Source: CAYSFW01 sp964620675 (GTDB lineage: Bacteria > Pseudomonadota > Gammaproteobacteria > UWMA-0217). Taken from it: a stretch of DNA of 39,484 nucleotides. Below the pieces are notes generated by a model, which was not told the origin of the DNA, searched no databases, and saw only the letters and a program-made list of their open reading frames with translations. The position numbers and the translations under genes are program-made. Each line of letters opens with the position of its first letter. Within the stretch, counting starts at the first letter, position 1. Shown piece after piece: positions 6,896 to 15,625 of the stretch. The DNA lies in the NCBI GenBank assembly GCA_964620675.1, contig CAZUJU010000034.1, positions 1 through 39,484 of the forward strand. Direction: 5' to 3'.

Positions 6896-8137
6896 ATGGC
6901 CGACTGGCGCGAAACTTTGCAACGACTGCCGGCGGGCTTATCTATCGGCCGTTGCGGCGGCAGGAAATACCTGATCAGCAAGGAGGTTTTCGTCGCTGGC
7001 CGGGTCTCCAAGGTGTTTGCGCGCGAGCTGGGGGGGACCGATGTGGTCAGCCTGAACTATTACCTTGGGAACGGGAAGGACTGGTTGAAACCCTGCGAGA
7101 TGTCGCCAGAAAAGGTTACTGGTTTCCTGGCGCACCTAAGTTTATCGAATCGAGGAGTCGTGGCTATGCTGACTTGGAACGATGTTATCCGTTTTGCCGA
7201 CGACGGCAATCCTGCGCCTGACCGCGTGGTCACGAAAACGGAGGCCGAGTGGCGGGCGCAGCTGACTGAGCATCAGTATTACGTGACCCGCCAAAAGGGT
7301 ACCGAACGTGCGTTCAGTTCAGGCATGTGCAACCTGTTCGAGCCGGGGCGGTACCGTTGTGTCGGTTGCGGAACGCTGCTGTTTGACGCCAATGAAAAGT
7401 TCGATTCCGGCACCGGCTGGCCCTCCTTTACCCAACCGGTCAGCGCCAATGCGATTGCGTATCACGCCGACCGTTCGCACGGCATGACCCGGGTTGAAAC
7501 CACCTGCAACACCTGCCAAGCGCATCTGGGGCACGTGTTCCCGGATGGCCCAGCGCCCAGCGGCTTGCGCTACTGCATCAATGCGCTTGCGCTGCAAAAG
7601 GTGGAATCCGCGGTGGCGACGGCCACCTTCGGCGGCGGCTGCTTCTGGTGTACCGAAGCGATATTCCGCGAACTGGATGGCGTCCATTCCGTGGCAAGCG
7701 GCTACAGCGGCGGCGCGGTAGACAACCCCGCCTACCGTCAGGTCTGTAACGGCACGACCGGTCACGCCGAAGTCATCCAGGTCAAGTTCGACCCGAACGT
7801 TATCGGTTACCGCGATTTACTCGAAATCCATCTGGCAACCCATGACCCGACGACCCTGAATCGCCAGGGCGCGGACCAGGGCACCCAGTACCGCAGCGTG
7901 ATTTTCGCGCACGACGACGAGCAAAGGCGGCTCGCGCAAGAAGTCCTTAAAACCGTCCAGACCGAATACACCGATCCCGTAGTGACCGAGATCGCGGATT
8001 TCGAAAAGTTCTACCCAGCGGAGGACTACCATCAGGACTATTTCAACCTGAATCCCGATGCCGGGTATTGCCAGATGGTGATCAGCCCCAAAATGCGCAA
8101 GTTCCGCGAGAAGTTCAAGGCCAAACTGGCCGGGTAG
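6896..8137 (+). CDS. msrBA: Methionine sulfoxide reductase MsrB-MsrA fusion with extra N-terminal module
   Basis: A 413-residue reading frame with three parts. Residues 1-85 resemble small stand-alone proteins found with msr genes (ARELGGTDVVSLNYY, WLKPCEMSPEKV). Residues ~91-235 are MsrB: zinc cysteines C155/C158 and C204/C207, GTGWPSF, HLGHVFPDGP, catalytic C227 in RYCINA. Residues ~243-413 are MsrA: GGGCFWCTEAIF with nucleophile C249, then YHQDYF and a C-terminal GYCQ resolving Cys. Together they repair both R- and S-methionine sulfoxide. A second start is plausible: ATG at 7166 has a strong GAGGAG 8 nt upstream, so MsrBA may also be made without the first module. ATG 6896 has GAAGG upstream. 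No signal peptide is seen, so it is probably cytoplasmic. Confidence 0.9.
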   Translation: MADWRETLQRLPAGLSIGRCGGRKYLISKEVFVAGRVSKVFARELGGTDVVSLNYYLGNGKDWLKPCEMSPEKVTGFLAHLSLSNRGVVAMLTWNDVIRFADDGNPAPDRVVTKTEAEWRAQLTEHQYYVTRQKGTERAFSSGMCNLFEPGRYRCVGCGTLLFDANEKFDSGTGWPSFTQPVSANAIAYHADRSHGMTRVETTCNTCQAHLGHVFPDGPAPSGLRYCINALALQKVESAVATATFGGGCFWCTEAIFRELDGVHSVASGYSGGAVDNPAYRQVCNGTTGHAEVIQVKFDPNVIGYRDLLEIHLATHDPTTLNRQGADQGTQYRSVIFAHDDEQRRLAQEVLKTVQTEYTDPVVTEIADFEKFYPAEDYHQDYFNLNPDAGYCQMVISPKMRKFREKFKAKLAG

Positions 8138-8635
8138 TTGCGGCAGAGGGAAAAACCGCGAATCGTCGACCGCTACGGCGGCGCGCTGAATGCGAATATG
8201 TACCCTTCGTAGCCGGATCGAGCCACTCGGTTGCGGAATCCGCTGCAAGGCGAAGCGCGCCAAACCCGGGCGGAATTAAAAACCCTCGATCGCTCCCGCT
8301 CTGCGGGCTGGCGCCGGAGCGACGTTCGTCCGGCCCCCGGCTCGGGCGTCGGCTCTGGGAGCACTCAGCGGACGCCGGCCTGTAGTCAGACCTTCGGTTT
8401 CAAACGGAGGTGGGTATGACTTTCACCATGCGGCACAGCGCCGCCTGCTGCCCGTCAATTGCGCCTATCGTGGCTGTCGCGGCAGGGGGCAGCACGGCTA
8501 AGTAATGGATTATCATGCCCCCTTGACCCAGATCATGCCTTTTTCGTGATTCAGGTTTGGATAATGCGACGTTAAGCGTAAAATCCCCCGCAATTTTGTA
8601 GGAATTAACGACTCTCAACCAACCGGAGACTCTTC
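8138..8635. other. Intergenic region upstream of hppA
   Basis: About 500 bp with no supportable gene. Short readings on either strand lack motifs and starts. The last ~110 bp turn AT-richer and probably hold the hppA promoter. Confidence 0.5.
8557..8584 (+). promoter_or_regulatory. Possible sigma70-type promoter of hppA
   Basis: TTGGAT (8557-8562), a 16 bp spacer, then TAAAAT (8579-8584), about 50 bp before the hppA start. The -10 is good and the -35 is weak. Offered as the best candidate in an AT-richer patch. Confidence 0.3.
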
Positions 8636-10651
8636 ATGACGTTAGGTTTGCTGTTTGCGCTCTTATGCGCATTAGGGGCCATAGGCTATGGCGCCTGGTC
8701 CGTTCGCTGGCTGCTCGACAAGCCGGAAGGCAACGCCGAGATGCGCAGCATCAGTCAGGCGATTCAGGAAGGTGCGTCCGCGTACATGAAGCGCCAGTAC
8801 ACGACCATCATGTTGGTGGGTGCGGTGCTGTACCTGATCATCCTGTTCGGGCTGAATCCGGCGACGGCGTTCGGCTTCGCGGTCGGCGCGGCGCTCTCCG
8901 GCCTGGCCGGATTTATCGGCATGTATGTTTCCGTACGGTCCAACGCGCGTACCGCTCAGGCCGCGTACGACGGCATGGAGGCGGCGTTCCAGGTCGCGTT
9001 CCGTGGCGGCGCGGTGACCGGAATGCTGGTCGCCGGCCTGGGTCTGATCGGGGTGGCGCTGTACTACGCGATCCTGCTGATGCTAGGCGTCGAGGATCCG
9101 ATCCAACCGTTGATCGGTCTGGCGTTCGGCGGTTCGCTGATTTCGATTTTCGCCCGTCTTGGCGGCGGTATCTTCACCAAAGGCGCGGACGTCGGCGCGG
9201 ACCTCGTCGGTAAGGTTGAGGCCGGCATTCCGGAGGACGACCCGCGCAACCCGGCGGTGATCGCGGATAACGTGGGCGACAACGTGGGCGATTGCGCCGG
9301 CATGGCCGCCGACCTGTTCGAAACCTACGCGGTCACCATCATCGCGACGATGTTGCTCGGTGCGCTGATGATCGGCGCCGATTCCACCGCGGTGATTTAT
9401 CCGCTGGTGCTCGGCGGGGTCTCGATCCTGGCTTCGATCGCGGCGACGTTCTTCGTCAAGATTCAACCCGGCAAGCGGATCATGAGCGCGCTTTATCGCG
9501 GCGTGATCATCTCCGGCGGCCTAGCGGCTATCGCCTTCCTGCCGATCACCCGGATGCTGCTCGGCGACAGCGTGGTCATCGAGGGTGTGACCTATTCGTG
9601 GCTTTCACTCTACGGTGCGGCGCTGGTAGGGCTGGCGCTGACCGCGGCGATGGTAATGATCACCGAGTACTACACCGCGACCGAGTACAAGCCGGTGCGC
9701 CATATTGCCGAGGCCTCGCTGACGGGACACGCCACCAACATCATCGCCGGTATCGGTATTTCGATGAAGGCCACGGCGGCGCCGGTTCTGGCGGTCTGCC
9801 TTTCGATCTGGGCCTCGTATGAGATGGGTGGCCTGTACGGGATCGCGGTTGCCGCGACCTCGATGCTGTCGATGACGGGCATGATCGTTGCGCTCGACGC
9901 CTACGGACCGATCACCGACAACGCTGGCGGTATCGCCGAAATGGCCGACCTGCCTCCGGAAATCCGCAATATCACCGACCCGCTCGACGCCGTCGGCAAC
10001 ACCACCAAGGCGGTCACCAAGGGTTATGCGATCGGTTCTGCCGGCCTCGCGGCGCTGGTGCTGTTCGCCGATTACGCCCACCACATCGAGGGCACGGTCA
10101 ACTTCTCGCTGTCGAACCACATGGTCATCATCGGCCTGTTCATCGGCGGGATGATCCCGTTCCTGTTCGGCGCGATGGCGATGGAAGCGGTCGGCCGCGC
10201 CGCCGGTGGCATCGTCAACGAGGTACGACGCCAGTTCCGCGAAATTCCGGGCATTATGGATCGCACTGCGAAACCGGATTATTCACGCGCGGTGGACATG
10301 CTGACGCAGTCCGCGATTCGCGAAATGATCGTCCCCTCGCTGTTGCCGGTCCTGATTCCGATCGTGGTTGGCCTGCTGCTCGGCAAGGAAGCACTCGGCG
10401 GTCTGCTGATCGGCGCCATCGTCACCGGCCTGTTCGTCGCGATCTCGATGACAACGGGCGGCGGCGCCTGGGATAACGCGAAGAAGTATATCGAGGATGG
10501 TCACTTCGGCGGCAAGGGTTCCGACGCGCATAAGGCGGCGGTCACCGGCGACACCGTCGGCGATCCTTACAAGGACACCGCCGGCCCCGCCATCAACCCG
10601 CTGATCAAGATCATCAACATCGTCGCGTTGTTGCTGGTCCCACTCCTGTAA
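8636..10651 (+). CDS. hppA: K+-insensitive pyrophosphate-energised proton pump
   Basis: A 671-residue integral membrane pyrophosphatase of about 16 transmembrane helices. It hydrolyses cytoplasmic PPi and pumps protons across the inner membrane. The substrate-binding signature is complete: ADVGADLVGKVEAGIPEDDP followed by ADNVGDNVGDCAGMAADLFE. The GNTTKAVTKG segment carries the Lys that marks K+-independent enzymes (Ala in K+-dependent ones). ATG at 8636 is preceded by GGAG. It is a single-gene unit followed by inverted repeats and a clear terminator. It would conserve energy from biosynthetic PPi, useful under low-energy or anaerobic conditions. Confidence 0.97.
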   Translation: MTLGLLFALLCALGAIGYGAWSVRWLLDKPEGNAEMRSISQAIQEGASAYMKRQYTTIMLVGAVLYLIILFGLNPATAFGFAVGAALSGLAGFIGMYVSVRSNARTAQAAYDGMEAAFQVAFRGGAVTGMLVAGLGLIGVALYYAILLMLGVEDPIQPLIGLAFGGSLISIFARLGGGIFTKGADVGADLVGKVEAGIPEDDPRNPAVIADNVGDNVGDCAGMAADLFETYAVTIIATMLLGALMIGADSTAVIYPLVLGGVSILASIAATFFVKIQPGKRIMSALYRGVIISGGLAAIAFLPITRMLLGDSVVIEGVTYSWLSLYGAALVGLALTAAMVMITEYYTATEYKPVRHIAEASLTGHATNIIAGIGISMKATAAPVLAVCLSIWASYEMGGLYGIAVAATSMLSMTGMIVALDAYGPITDNAGGIAEMADLPPEIRNITDPLDAVGNTTKAVTKGYAIGSAGLAALVLFADYAHHIEGTVNFSLSNHMVIIGLFIGGMIPFLFGAMAMEAVGRAAGGIVNEVRRQFREIPGIMDRTAKPDYSRAVDMLTQSAIREMIVPSLLPVLIPIVVGLLLGKEALGGLLIGAIVTGLFVAISMTTGGGAWDNAKKYIEDGHFGGKGSDAHKAAVTGDTVGDPYKDTAGPAINPLIKIINIVALLLVPLL

Positions 10652-10659
10652 TTTCGCGT

Positions 10660-10694
10660 GCGGTTCGCGATTCCTGCTAGGGATCGCGAACCGC
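10660..10694 (+). repeat. Perfect 12 bp hairpin after hppA
   Basis: GCGGTTCGCGAT and its exact complement are separated by 11 nt, starting 9 bp after the hppA stop codon. No T-run follows, so it may protect the 3' end of the mRNA rather than terminate. A second inverted repeat (ACCAAGGG/CCCTTGGT) follows directly. Confidence 0.7.
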
Positions 10695-10733
10695 CACCAA
10701 GGGTCGATTCGCCCCTTGGTTCACGCGACTCGC

Positions 10734-10776
10734 TGCCGCGTCAGACGTTCTCAACACGTCGGCGCGGCATTTTTTT
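10734..10776 (+). terminator. Rho-independent terminator of hppA
   Basis: Stem TGCCGCG/CGCGGCA with an inner GACG/CGTC helix across a small internal loop, followed at once by seven Ts (10770-10776). This is the third hairpin in a row after hppA and the only one with a U-tract. Confidence 0.8.
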
Positions 10777-10886
10777 GGCAGGAATCCTCGAACCGCGCGT
10801 TGCAAACGCCGACGAATTGCGTGACGTTCGACCTGCGGGCGGGTGGTATCATCAATCCCGTATCCATAGATCAGAAGGTATCCCGA

Positions 10887-11324
10887 ATGCGAAATCCGAT
10901 TTTGATCATCACGCTAACGGCACTCGGTTTGATGGCTTGCGGCAAGCAGGACGAAGCGCCCCCCGTCAGCCCGGCGCCGGAGGTTGCGGCGGTTACCACA
11001 CCGGCACAGGCCGAAGCCGCGCCGTCCGCCGCACCCGCACCCGCACCCGAATCAGCGACGCCAGCCGCAGCGACCGACGCATCCGCTGCCCCAAACAAGT
11101 ACCGCACTAGCTGCGCCAGTTGCCACGGCGCAAATGGACAAGGCGTCGGCACATTCCCTCGCCTGACGGGCCAAAGCGCCGACGACGTTCAAGGCAAGCT
11201 GATGAGTTACAAGTCAAAAACCCAGGTTGGTGCGCAATCGGCATTGATGTATCCGCTCGCGGGTGCGCTCAGCGACGCCGAGATCGCCGCACTGGCGGCG
11301 CATATCGCCACCTTGACCGAGTGA
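10887..11324 (+). CDS. Lipoprotein c-type cytochrome (class I)
   Basis: A 145-residue protein. The N-terminus (MRNPILIITLTALGLMAC) is a lipoprotein signal with the lipidated Cys at residue 18. An Ala/Pro-rich linker of about 50 residues follows, then one haem-binding motif CASCH within a cytochrome c5/c4-like domain. A Met in SALMYPLAG is the probable sixth ligand. It should be anchored to a membrane facing the periplasm and carry electrons to a terminal oxidase or reductase. ATG 10887 was chosen over longer frames because AGAAGG precedes it and the signal starts there. It converges with another cytochrome c gene across a bidirectional hairpin. Confidence 0.85.
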   Translation: MRNPILIITLTALGLMACGKQDEAPPVSPAPEVAAVTTPAQAEAAPSAAPAPAPESATPAAATDASAAPNKYRTSCASCHGANGQGVGTFPRLTGQSADDVQGKLMSYKSKTQVGAQSALMYPLAGALSDAEIAALAAHIATLTE

Positions 11325-11447
11325 TGGCTACACGCACGCCCTTGTCGCAACGCGAGCACGCGTAAGCGACAGGTCGCCGAATCGATTTGGATTCGCCAGC
11401 CGGCGTAACCGGCCGCGACCCGCGCAGATTGCCTGCGGCGAACACGA

Positions 11448-11473
11448 ACGAGGCGGGTATGCACCCGCCTCGT
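11448..11473. terminator. Bidirectional hairpin between convergent cytochrome genes
   Basis: A perfect 11 bp stem, ACGAGGCGGGT/ACCCGCCTCGT, with a four-base loop, lies between the two converging cytochrome genes. It lacks a long T-tract on either side, but its position suggests a shared terminator. Confidence 0.6.
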
Positions 11474-11496
11474 CACACCTCAGGATGCCACGTTTC

Positions 11497-11808
11497 TTAC
11501 TGCGACATCAGCCATTTGGCAATGGCAGCGGCGTCTTCATCGGGCACGTTGGGCTGTGGCGGCATCGGGATTTTGCCGTACTTGCCCTTGACGCCCTTCT
11601 GGATCGCATGCGCGAGCACTTGCTCCGCGTCGGCGGTTTCCTTGTTAGCGGCAGCGATTTCTTTCCAGCTCGGACCGACCATTTTCTTTTCTGCTGCGTG
11701 ACAGGTATTGCACTTGTGCTTGGTCGCGAGTTCGGCACTCGCATTGGCGGCACCGGCGAGCACGAGGAACGCGGCAGCAGTCATGACGGTAGCAATTTTC
11801 TTCATCAT
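11497..11808 (-). CDS. Cytochrome c551/c552-type periplasmic electron carrier
   Basis: A 103-residue protein with a cleavable signal peptide (MMKKIATVMTAAAFLVLAG, cut after ANASA). The mature domain is about 80 residues with haem motif CNTCH, then KKMVGPSWKEIAA and the Met ligand in IPMPPQP. It ends DEDAAAIAKWLMSQ. This matches Pseudomonas-type cytochrome c551, a soluble donor to nitrite reductase or oxidases. Start: ATG at 11808, or the adjacent ATG at 11805, behind AGGAA. An FNR/DNR-like box lies 82 bp upstream, consistent with induction under low oxygen. Confidence 0.9.
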   Translation of the reverse strand: MMKKIATVMTAAAFLVLAGAANASAELATKHKCNTCHAAEKKMVGPSWKEIAAANKETADAEQVLAHAIQKGVKGKYGKIPMPPQPNVPDEDAAAIAKWLMSQ

Positions 11809-11889
11809 CGAGTGATTCCTTTGGTTTGGCGTGGACAAATCGCGAGCGATTCGCGTTTGAAAGATAGTTGGGGTTTGGCGCGGGTGTAC

Positions 11890-11903
11890 ATGACTTAAAT
11901 CAA
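11890..11903 (-). promoter_or_regulatory. FNR/DNR-like box upstream of cytochrome c551
   Basis: The minus strand reads TTGATTTAAGTCAT. The left half-site TTGAT is perfect and the right half keeps TCA of ATCAA, with the standard 4 bp spacing. It sits about 82 bp upstream of a cytochrome c551-type gene, a common target of anaerobic regulators. Confidence 0.4.
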
Positions 11904-11936
11904 TGAATCGGGGTGCCGAAATACCGCACCCGCAGT

Positions 11937-12848
11937 TCATTGATGAAGTCCGGACGTGAGCTGTGGCGAATCGGCGCGCAACCCCGGCTCGATCTGAGCA
12001 CAGCCCGAGCCGAGCCGCAAGCCCATGTCGCCGTCCACCGGCAGCCCTTCCCGCGCGGCCAGACTGCATTGCAGATCAATCACCTGTGACAACAACTGAA
12101 GCGCACGGTTGCCGCGGTAGGTATCGCGCATCTGGTGCGCCAACTCGGTGTAGCGACACAGTTCGGTCTCGGCGAGTTGGGCATCCATCAACAGCAGCCG
12201 GGCCGCTTCCGGTGCGAACACTGAGGCGTTCTGGACCGCGCGCTCGAGGTAGCTCACCCCGAGATACCGATCGCCGGTGAAATTCACGAGCTTCAGCGCC
12301 AACTTCTGATCGTCAGGGACGGAACCGGCGACCACTTCGAACATACCGAGCAACACGTAGGCATCGCCCAGATCGGGCCGCGCCGCGATCAGCGCCCCCA
12401 GCGTTTCGCGCCCCGCGCTGGCGGCACCGTAGGCACGGATCGATTGCGCCCTGGCGGCATGAATCAGTGACTTGTAAGCCTGCGCCAGCCCGAGCGCGAG
12501 CACTTGGTCTTCGCTGGCGCTACTCAGATCGCGATCGGCATTGCGATCGATGATGCGCTCGAACAACGCCAGCGCCTGATCCCAGAACGGCTGGCGATCA
12601 AGGCGGTCGTTCACATAGGGTTTGGCCATTTCGGTCAACGCACGAAACACATCGAGTAAAGGTTGCCCGGGCTCGCGCGCAGCCCAGCCATTCACGAGGC
12701 TTTCGGCACGGGCGATATCGAGGTTGATGATGCTGTCGACGACGGCACGGCCCGGATGAACTTCGGCGCACCCCTGGGCATGCGCCGGGCTCATCGCGAG
12801 CCCGGCCAGGACGACCGCACAAGTAACGATTCGTTTGACAGGTTTCAA
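11937..12848 (-). CDS. Exported helical protein of unknown function
   Basis: About 303 residues if translation starts at TTG 12848, which gives a clean signal peptide (MKPVKRIVTCAVVLAGLAM, then SPAHAQG) behind a G-rich site. The frame stays open to a TTG at 12890. The mature part is helical and Ala/Leu-rich with TPR-like spacing (ALGLAQAYKSLIHAARA, YLERAVQNASVFAPEAARLL) and a few Cys (QGCAEVHPG, TELCRYT, DLQCS). No family is recognised. It is probably periplasmic and may act as a protein-interaction scaffold, which is an inference from helical repeats only. The promoter of the downstream cytochrome gene lies just past its 3' end. Confidence 0.65.
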   Translation of the reverse strand: MKPVKRIVTCAVVLAGLAMSPAHAQGCAEVHPGRAVVDSIINLDIARAESLVNGWAAREPGQPLLDVFRALTEMAKPYVNDRLDRQPFWDQALALFERIIDRNADRDLSSASEDQVLALGLAQAYKSLIHAARAQSIRAYGAASAGRETLGALIAARPDLGDAYVLLGMFEVVAGSVPDDQKLALKLVNFTGDRYLGVSYLERAVQNASVFAPEAARLLLMDAQLAETELCRYTELAHQMRDTYRGNRALQLLSQVIDLQCSLAAREGLPVDGDMGLRLGSGCAQIEPGLRADSPQLTSGLHQ

Positions 12849-12942
12849 TTTTGCGCCCCCACGCAGACCTTCTCTTGGAGAGTTTAGCAACGCAAACGCC
12901 GTTTAGCTGCGTCGAATCGAATCTGACACAAGGATTTACGGA

Positions 12943-13776
12943 TTACGCGAGGCTGGCGAGATAGCGCTCGACAGCCTCCGCGACCGTGATTTCGCGTGCT
13001 TTGATGGGGTGCAGATAGCGCCACATCATTGGGCCGACGTGCATACGAGCATCCTGCATCTCGCGGTAAATCACCCGCGCCATCGGGCCGCATTCGTCGA
13101 GAAACCCGCTGTCGCCGAAATCGCGGCGGGCCTGTTCGCCATCGAACGCCACCCGCACGATTTCGACCTGCCACGCCCCCCGCGCGTACTCGCAACGTCC
13201 ATAAGCCGCGCGGGGATCGCCGTCGAGCGGTTGCCCGACCGAACCGGTGTTGACCACCCACTCGCCGCTAAAACGCCGCAACATCGGGCGGTGCGTATGC
13301 GACGCCACAAACAGCGCGCGCGGATCGCCGAGCTTTGCGATCAGGTCGGCGTCGCTGGTCTCCGGCCTGATTCCGTCCCGATTACCGAGCCGCGAACCGT
13401 GCGTGACATGGACCGTAGAGCCGCCTTCGAGCGCCGTCAAATCGAGGTGATCGCGCCAGCCCCGCAGGGTGTCGACCTCGGCGCCGAGTTGCCGCGCGGT
13501 CCAGCTGGCGAAGACGCTGAGGTCATAGGTCGGCGCCTCCGGATCCGGCGGATCATCGACACACCCCAGGACGAAGGTTTCGTGATTGCCGGTCAACAGA
13601 TGGGCTGCGGGAAACGCCTCGCGCAGCATTTGCAGGCAACGCAGGCTGTACGGGCCGCGGCTCACCAGGTCGCCGTTGACGATCACCGTATCGGGGCGCC
13701 AGGCGTTTATGTCGTCAAGCACCGCGCCCAATGCGGGTACGTTGCCGTGGACATCGGATAACACTGCGATTTTCAT
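12943..13776 (-). CDS. Calcineurin-like metallophosphoesterase
   Basis: A 277-residue protein of the YfcE/MJ0936-type phosphoesterase family. The dimetal ligands appear in order: DVHGN (residues 8-12), NGDLVSRGP, TGNHE, HVTHGS and SHTHRPM. NTGSVGQPLDGDPRAAYG is also typical. Such enzymes hydrolyse phosphodiesters or phosphomonoesters with Mn2+ or similar metals; the physiological substrate is unknown. A C-terminal extension of about 70 residues, after the core, is helical. ATG at 13776. Single-gene unit. Confidence 0.85.
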   Translation of the reverse strand: MKIAVLSDVHGNVPALGAVLDDINAWRPDTVIVNGDLVSRGPYSLRCLQMLREAFPAAHLLTGNHETFVLGCVDDPPDPEAPTYDLSVFASWTARQLGAEVDTLRGWRDHLDLTALEGGSTVHVTHGSRLGNRDGIRPETSDADLIAKLGDPRALFVASHTHRPMLRRFSGEWVVNTGSVGQPLDGDPRAAYGRCEYARGAWQVEIVRVAFDGEQARRDFGDSGFLDECGPMARVIYREMQDARMHVGPMMWRYLHPIKAREITVAEAVERYLASLA

Positions 13777-13916
13777 TTGGGTGGGTCGTTTGGAACCAGC
13801 GCGGCGTTACCGCGAACGAGCGGCCTGCCAACGCCGGAACGGTAATCCACCGCCGACGCGCGAGCAACCGTACCGCGCCCCCGCTGGGGCCATTGCGTGG
13901 GTCATCCCCGACGCGA

Positions 13917-14744
13917 TCAATCCTCCGAATCGATGGGCGACACCAGCTCGATCTCGTACAACTCGGGCCAGCACTTGCCGGCGACGATCAGGCGCTGGGT
14001 GGCCTCGCGCCAGGCGATGCCATTGAGCACGCAACGGTCGTGCGTCGCCACCGGCAGCGGATTCAGCCCGGTGAGATTGATCCAGCCCAATACCTCGCCG
14101 TTCAACGGATCGATCCGGGCGATCAGGTCGGTGCGCCAGAGGTTGGCCAGAATTTCGCCGTTCACGTACTCGAGTTCGTTCAACGACCCGAGCGGTTCGC
14201 CCGCATCGGCCACCACCAGGTGACGCACGGTCTTGACGCTGACCGGGTCGAGGAAGCGCAACGTTGCGCTGCCATCGCTCAGTACGAGTTGCTCGCCGAA
14301 GGTTGTCAGGCCCCAGCCGATAACTGGAAACTCGATCGAGCGAACCGGCTTCAGGTCATCGCTGCGGTAAAGATATCCCTGCGGCGAGCTGAAGGTCGCC
14401 TGATACACGTAATCCCCGTATAGCGCGATCCCCTCGCCGAATATCCGGCCATCGAGCCGATGCAGGCTGAGCAGGCGTCCGCTCACCAGCTCCGAGCGTG
14501 TCAACCGCGACGCGTTAAGCAGCCCGGTGCTTTCGTAAAGGATCTCGCCGCGCAACACGAGCCCCTGCGTGAACGCGGTGGGATCATGCGGAAAGCGGTC
14601 GGTGATGCGGTAGCCGGCAATCGGCTTTTGGGTGCGCCCCAGCAGTTGCGCCTGATCCAGCAATGGCGGCAGGTCCGCGTTGGGATTGGCACCCGCCACG
14701 CCGGCCAGTAGCAACCCCATCACCCAGAACATCCACCGCGGCAT
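13917..14744 (-). CDS. Glutaminyl-peptide cyclotransferase (bacterial beta-propeller type)
   Basis: About 275 residues. The N-terminal signal (MPRWMFWVMGLLLAGVAGA) directs it to the periplasm. The core has family hallmarks: RFPHDPTAFTQGLVLRG, ILYESTGL, FGEGIALYGDYVYQATF, then WGLTTFGEQLVLSDGSATL and LNELEYVNGEILANLW. This plant/bacterial type enzyme forms N-terminal pyroglutamate from glutamine. ATG 14744 was chosen; the frame extends upstream only through a MITE copy whose end lies 9 bp before the ATG. The MITE therefore supplies or displaces this gene's promoter region. Confidence 0.9.
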   Translation of the reverse strand: MPRWMFWVMGLLLAGVAGANPNADLPPLLDQAQLLGRTQKPIAGYRITDRFPHDPTAFTQGLVLRGEILYESTGLLNASRLTRSELVSGRLLSLHRLDGRIFGEGIALYGDYVYQATFSSPQGYLYRSDDLKPVRSIEFPVIGWGLTTFGEQLVLSDGSATLRFLDPVSVKTVRHLVVADAGEPLGSLNELEYVNGEILANLWRTDLIARIDPLNGEVLGWINLTGLNPLPVATHDRCVLNGIAWREATQRLIVAGKCWPELYEIELVSPIDSED

Positions 14745-14752
14745 CGCACTCA

Positions 14753-14932
14753 GAGCCTGTGAAAAAATCCCCGATCGTCGCGAGGGCGACCCTGGGCGTG
14801 GTGAACAAGGCGCAAGAGGCCCGAAATCGGGGCGTGTAGCCGGCCTACATGACCCGATTTCGGGCCTCTTGCAACGCAGGACACCGCGTTCAGGGGCGTC
14901 CGCAGTAGATCGCGGGATATTTTCACAGGCTC
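14753..14932. mobile_element. MITE-like repeat, copy 1
   Basis: A 180 bp element with 19 bp terminal inverted repeats: left GAGCCTGTGAAAAAATCCC, right the complement of GAGCCTGTGAAAATATCCC. Inside lies a perfect 16 bp palindromic pair, GAGGCCCGAAATCGGG/CCCGATTTCGGGCCTC. No coding capacity. It lies directly 5' of the glutaminyl cyclotransferase gene. Two more copies are at 17641 and 19938. Confidence 0.85.
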
Positions 14933-14979
14933 TCATGCGCTGTCACCGCCAGCGCGTTCAGCGACGACGCCGATGGCCA

Positions 14980-15546
14980 TCACGCCTTCGGCAAAGTGAC
15001 ACCCTGCTGTCCCATGTACTTGCCGCCCCGATCCTTGTACGAGGTTTCGCAGAGCTCATCCGATTCGAGAAACAACATCTGCGCCACGCCTTCGTTGGCG
15101 TAGATCTTCGCCGGCAATGGCGTGGTGTTGGAAAACTCCAGCGTGACGTGACCTTCCCACTCGGGTTCCAGCGGGGTCACATTGACGATGATGCCGCAAC
15201 GCGCATAAGTCGATTTACCGAGACAGATGGTCAACACCTTGCGCGGAATGCGGAAGTACTCGACCGTACGCGCCAACGCGAACGAATTCGGCGGGATGAT
15301 GCAAACCTCGCCCCTGAAATCGACGAAGCTGGTCGACGAAAAATTCTTCGGATCGACGACTGCTGAATTGATGTTGGTAAAGATCTTGAATTCGTCGGCG
15401 CAGCGGACGTCGTAACCGTAACTCGAGGTCCCGTAGGACACAATCGCACCGCCGTCGCGCTGGCGCACCTGCCCGGCCTCGAAGGGCTCGATCATGCCGT
15501 GCTCGGCCGCCATACGGCGGATCCACTTGTCCGATTTGATACTCAT
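14980..15546 (-). CDS. dcd: dCTP deaminase
   Basis: A 188-residue protein of the usual Dcd length. Family landmarks: MSIKSDKWIRRMA, MIEPFE, YGYDVRCADEF, then CLGKSTYARCGIIVNVTPLEPEWEGHVTLE (nucleotide-binding site and catalytic Glu) and the flexible C-terminal GKYMGQQGVTLPKA that closes over the substrate. It deaminates dCTP to dUTP for dTTP synthesis and acts as a cytoplasmic trimer. ATG at 15546. A tiny hydrophobic ORF lies 80 bp upstream on the same strand. Confidence 0.97.
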   Translation of the reverse strand: MSIKSDKWIRRMAAEHGMIEPFEAGQVRQRDGGAIVSYGTSSYGYDVRCADEFKIFTNINSAVVDPKNFSSTSFVDFRGEVCIIPPNSFALARTVEYFRIPRKVLTICLGKSTYARCGIIVNVTPLEPEWEGHVTLEFSNTTPLPAKIYANEGVAQMLFLESDELCETSYKDRGGKYMGQQGVTLPKA

Positions 15547-15625
15547 AGGGATGCTTGGGCGTGACGTGGCGTCCGGGACGCCCGATTATCCACGCACTCG
15601 CGCTCACCGCAAGGTCGGTGCTCCG

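Noticed and set aside
13009..13761. Plus-strand frame opposite the metallophosphoesterase gene
   Set aside because: Shadow; the minus strand has all metal-binding motifs.
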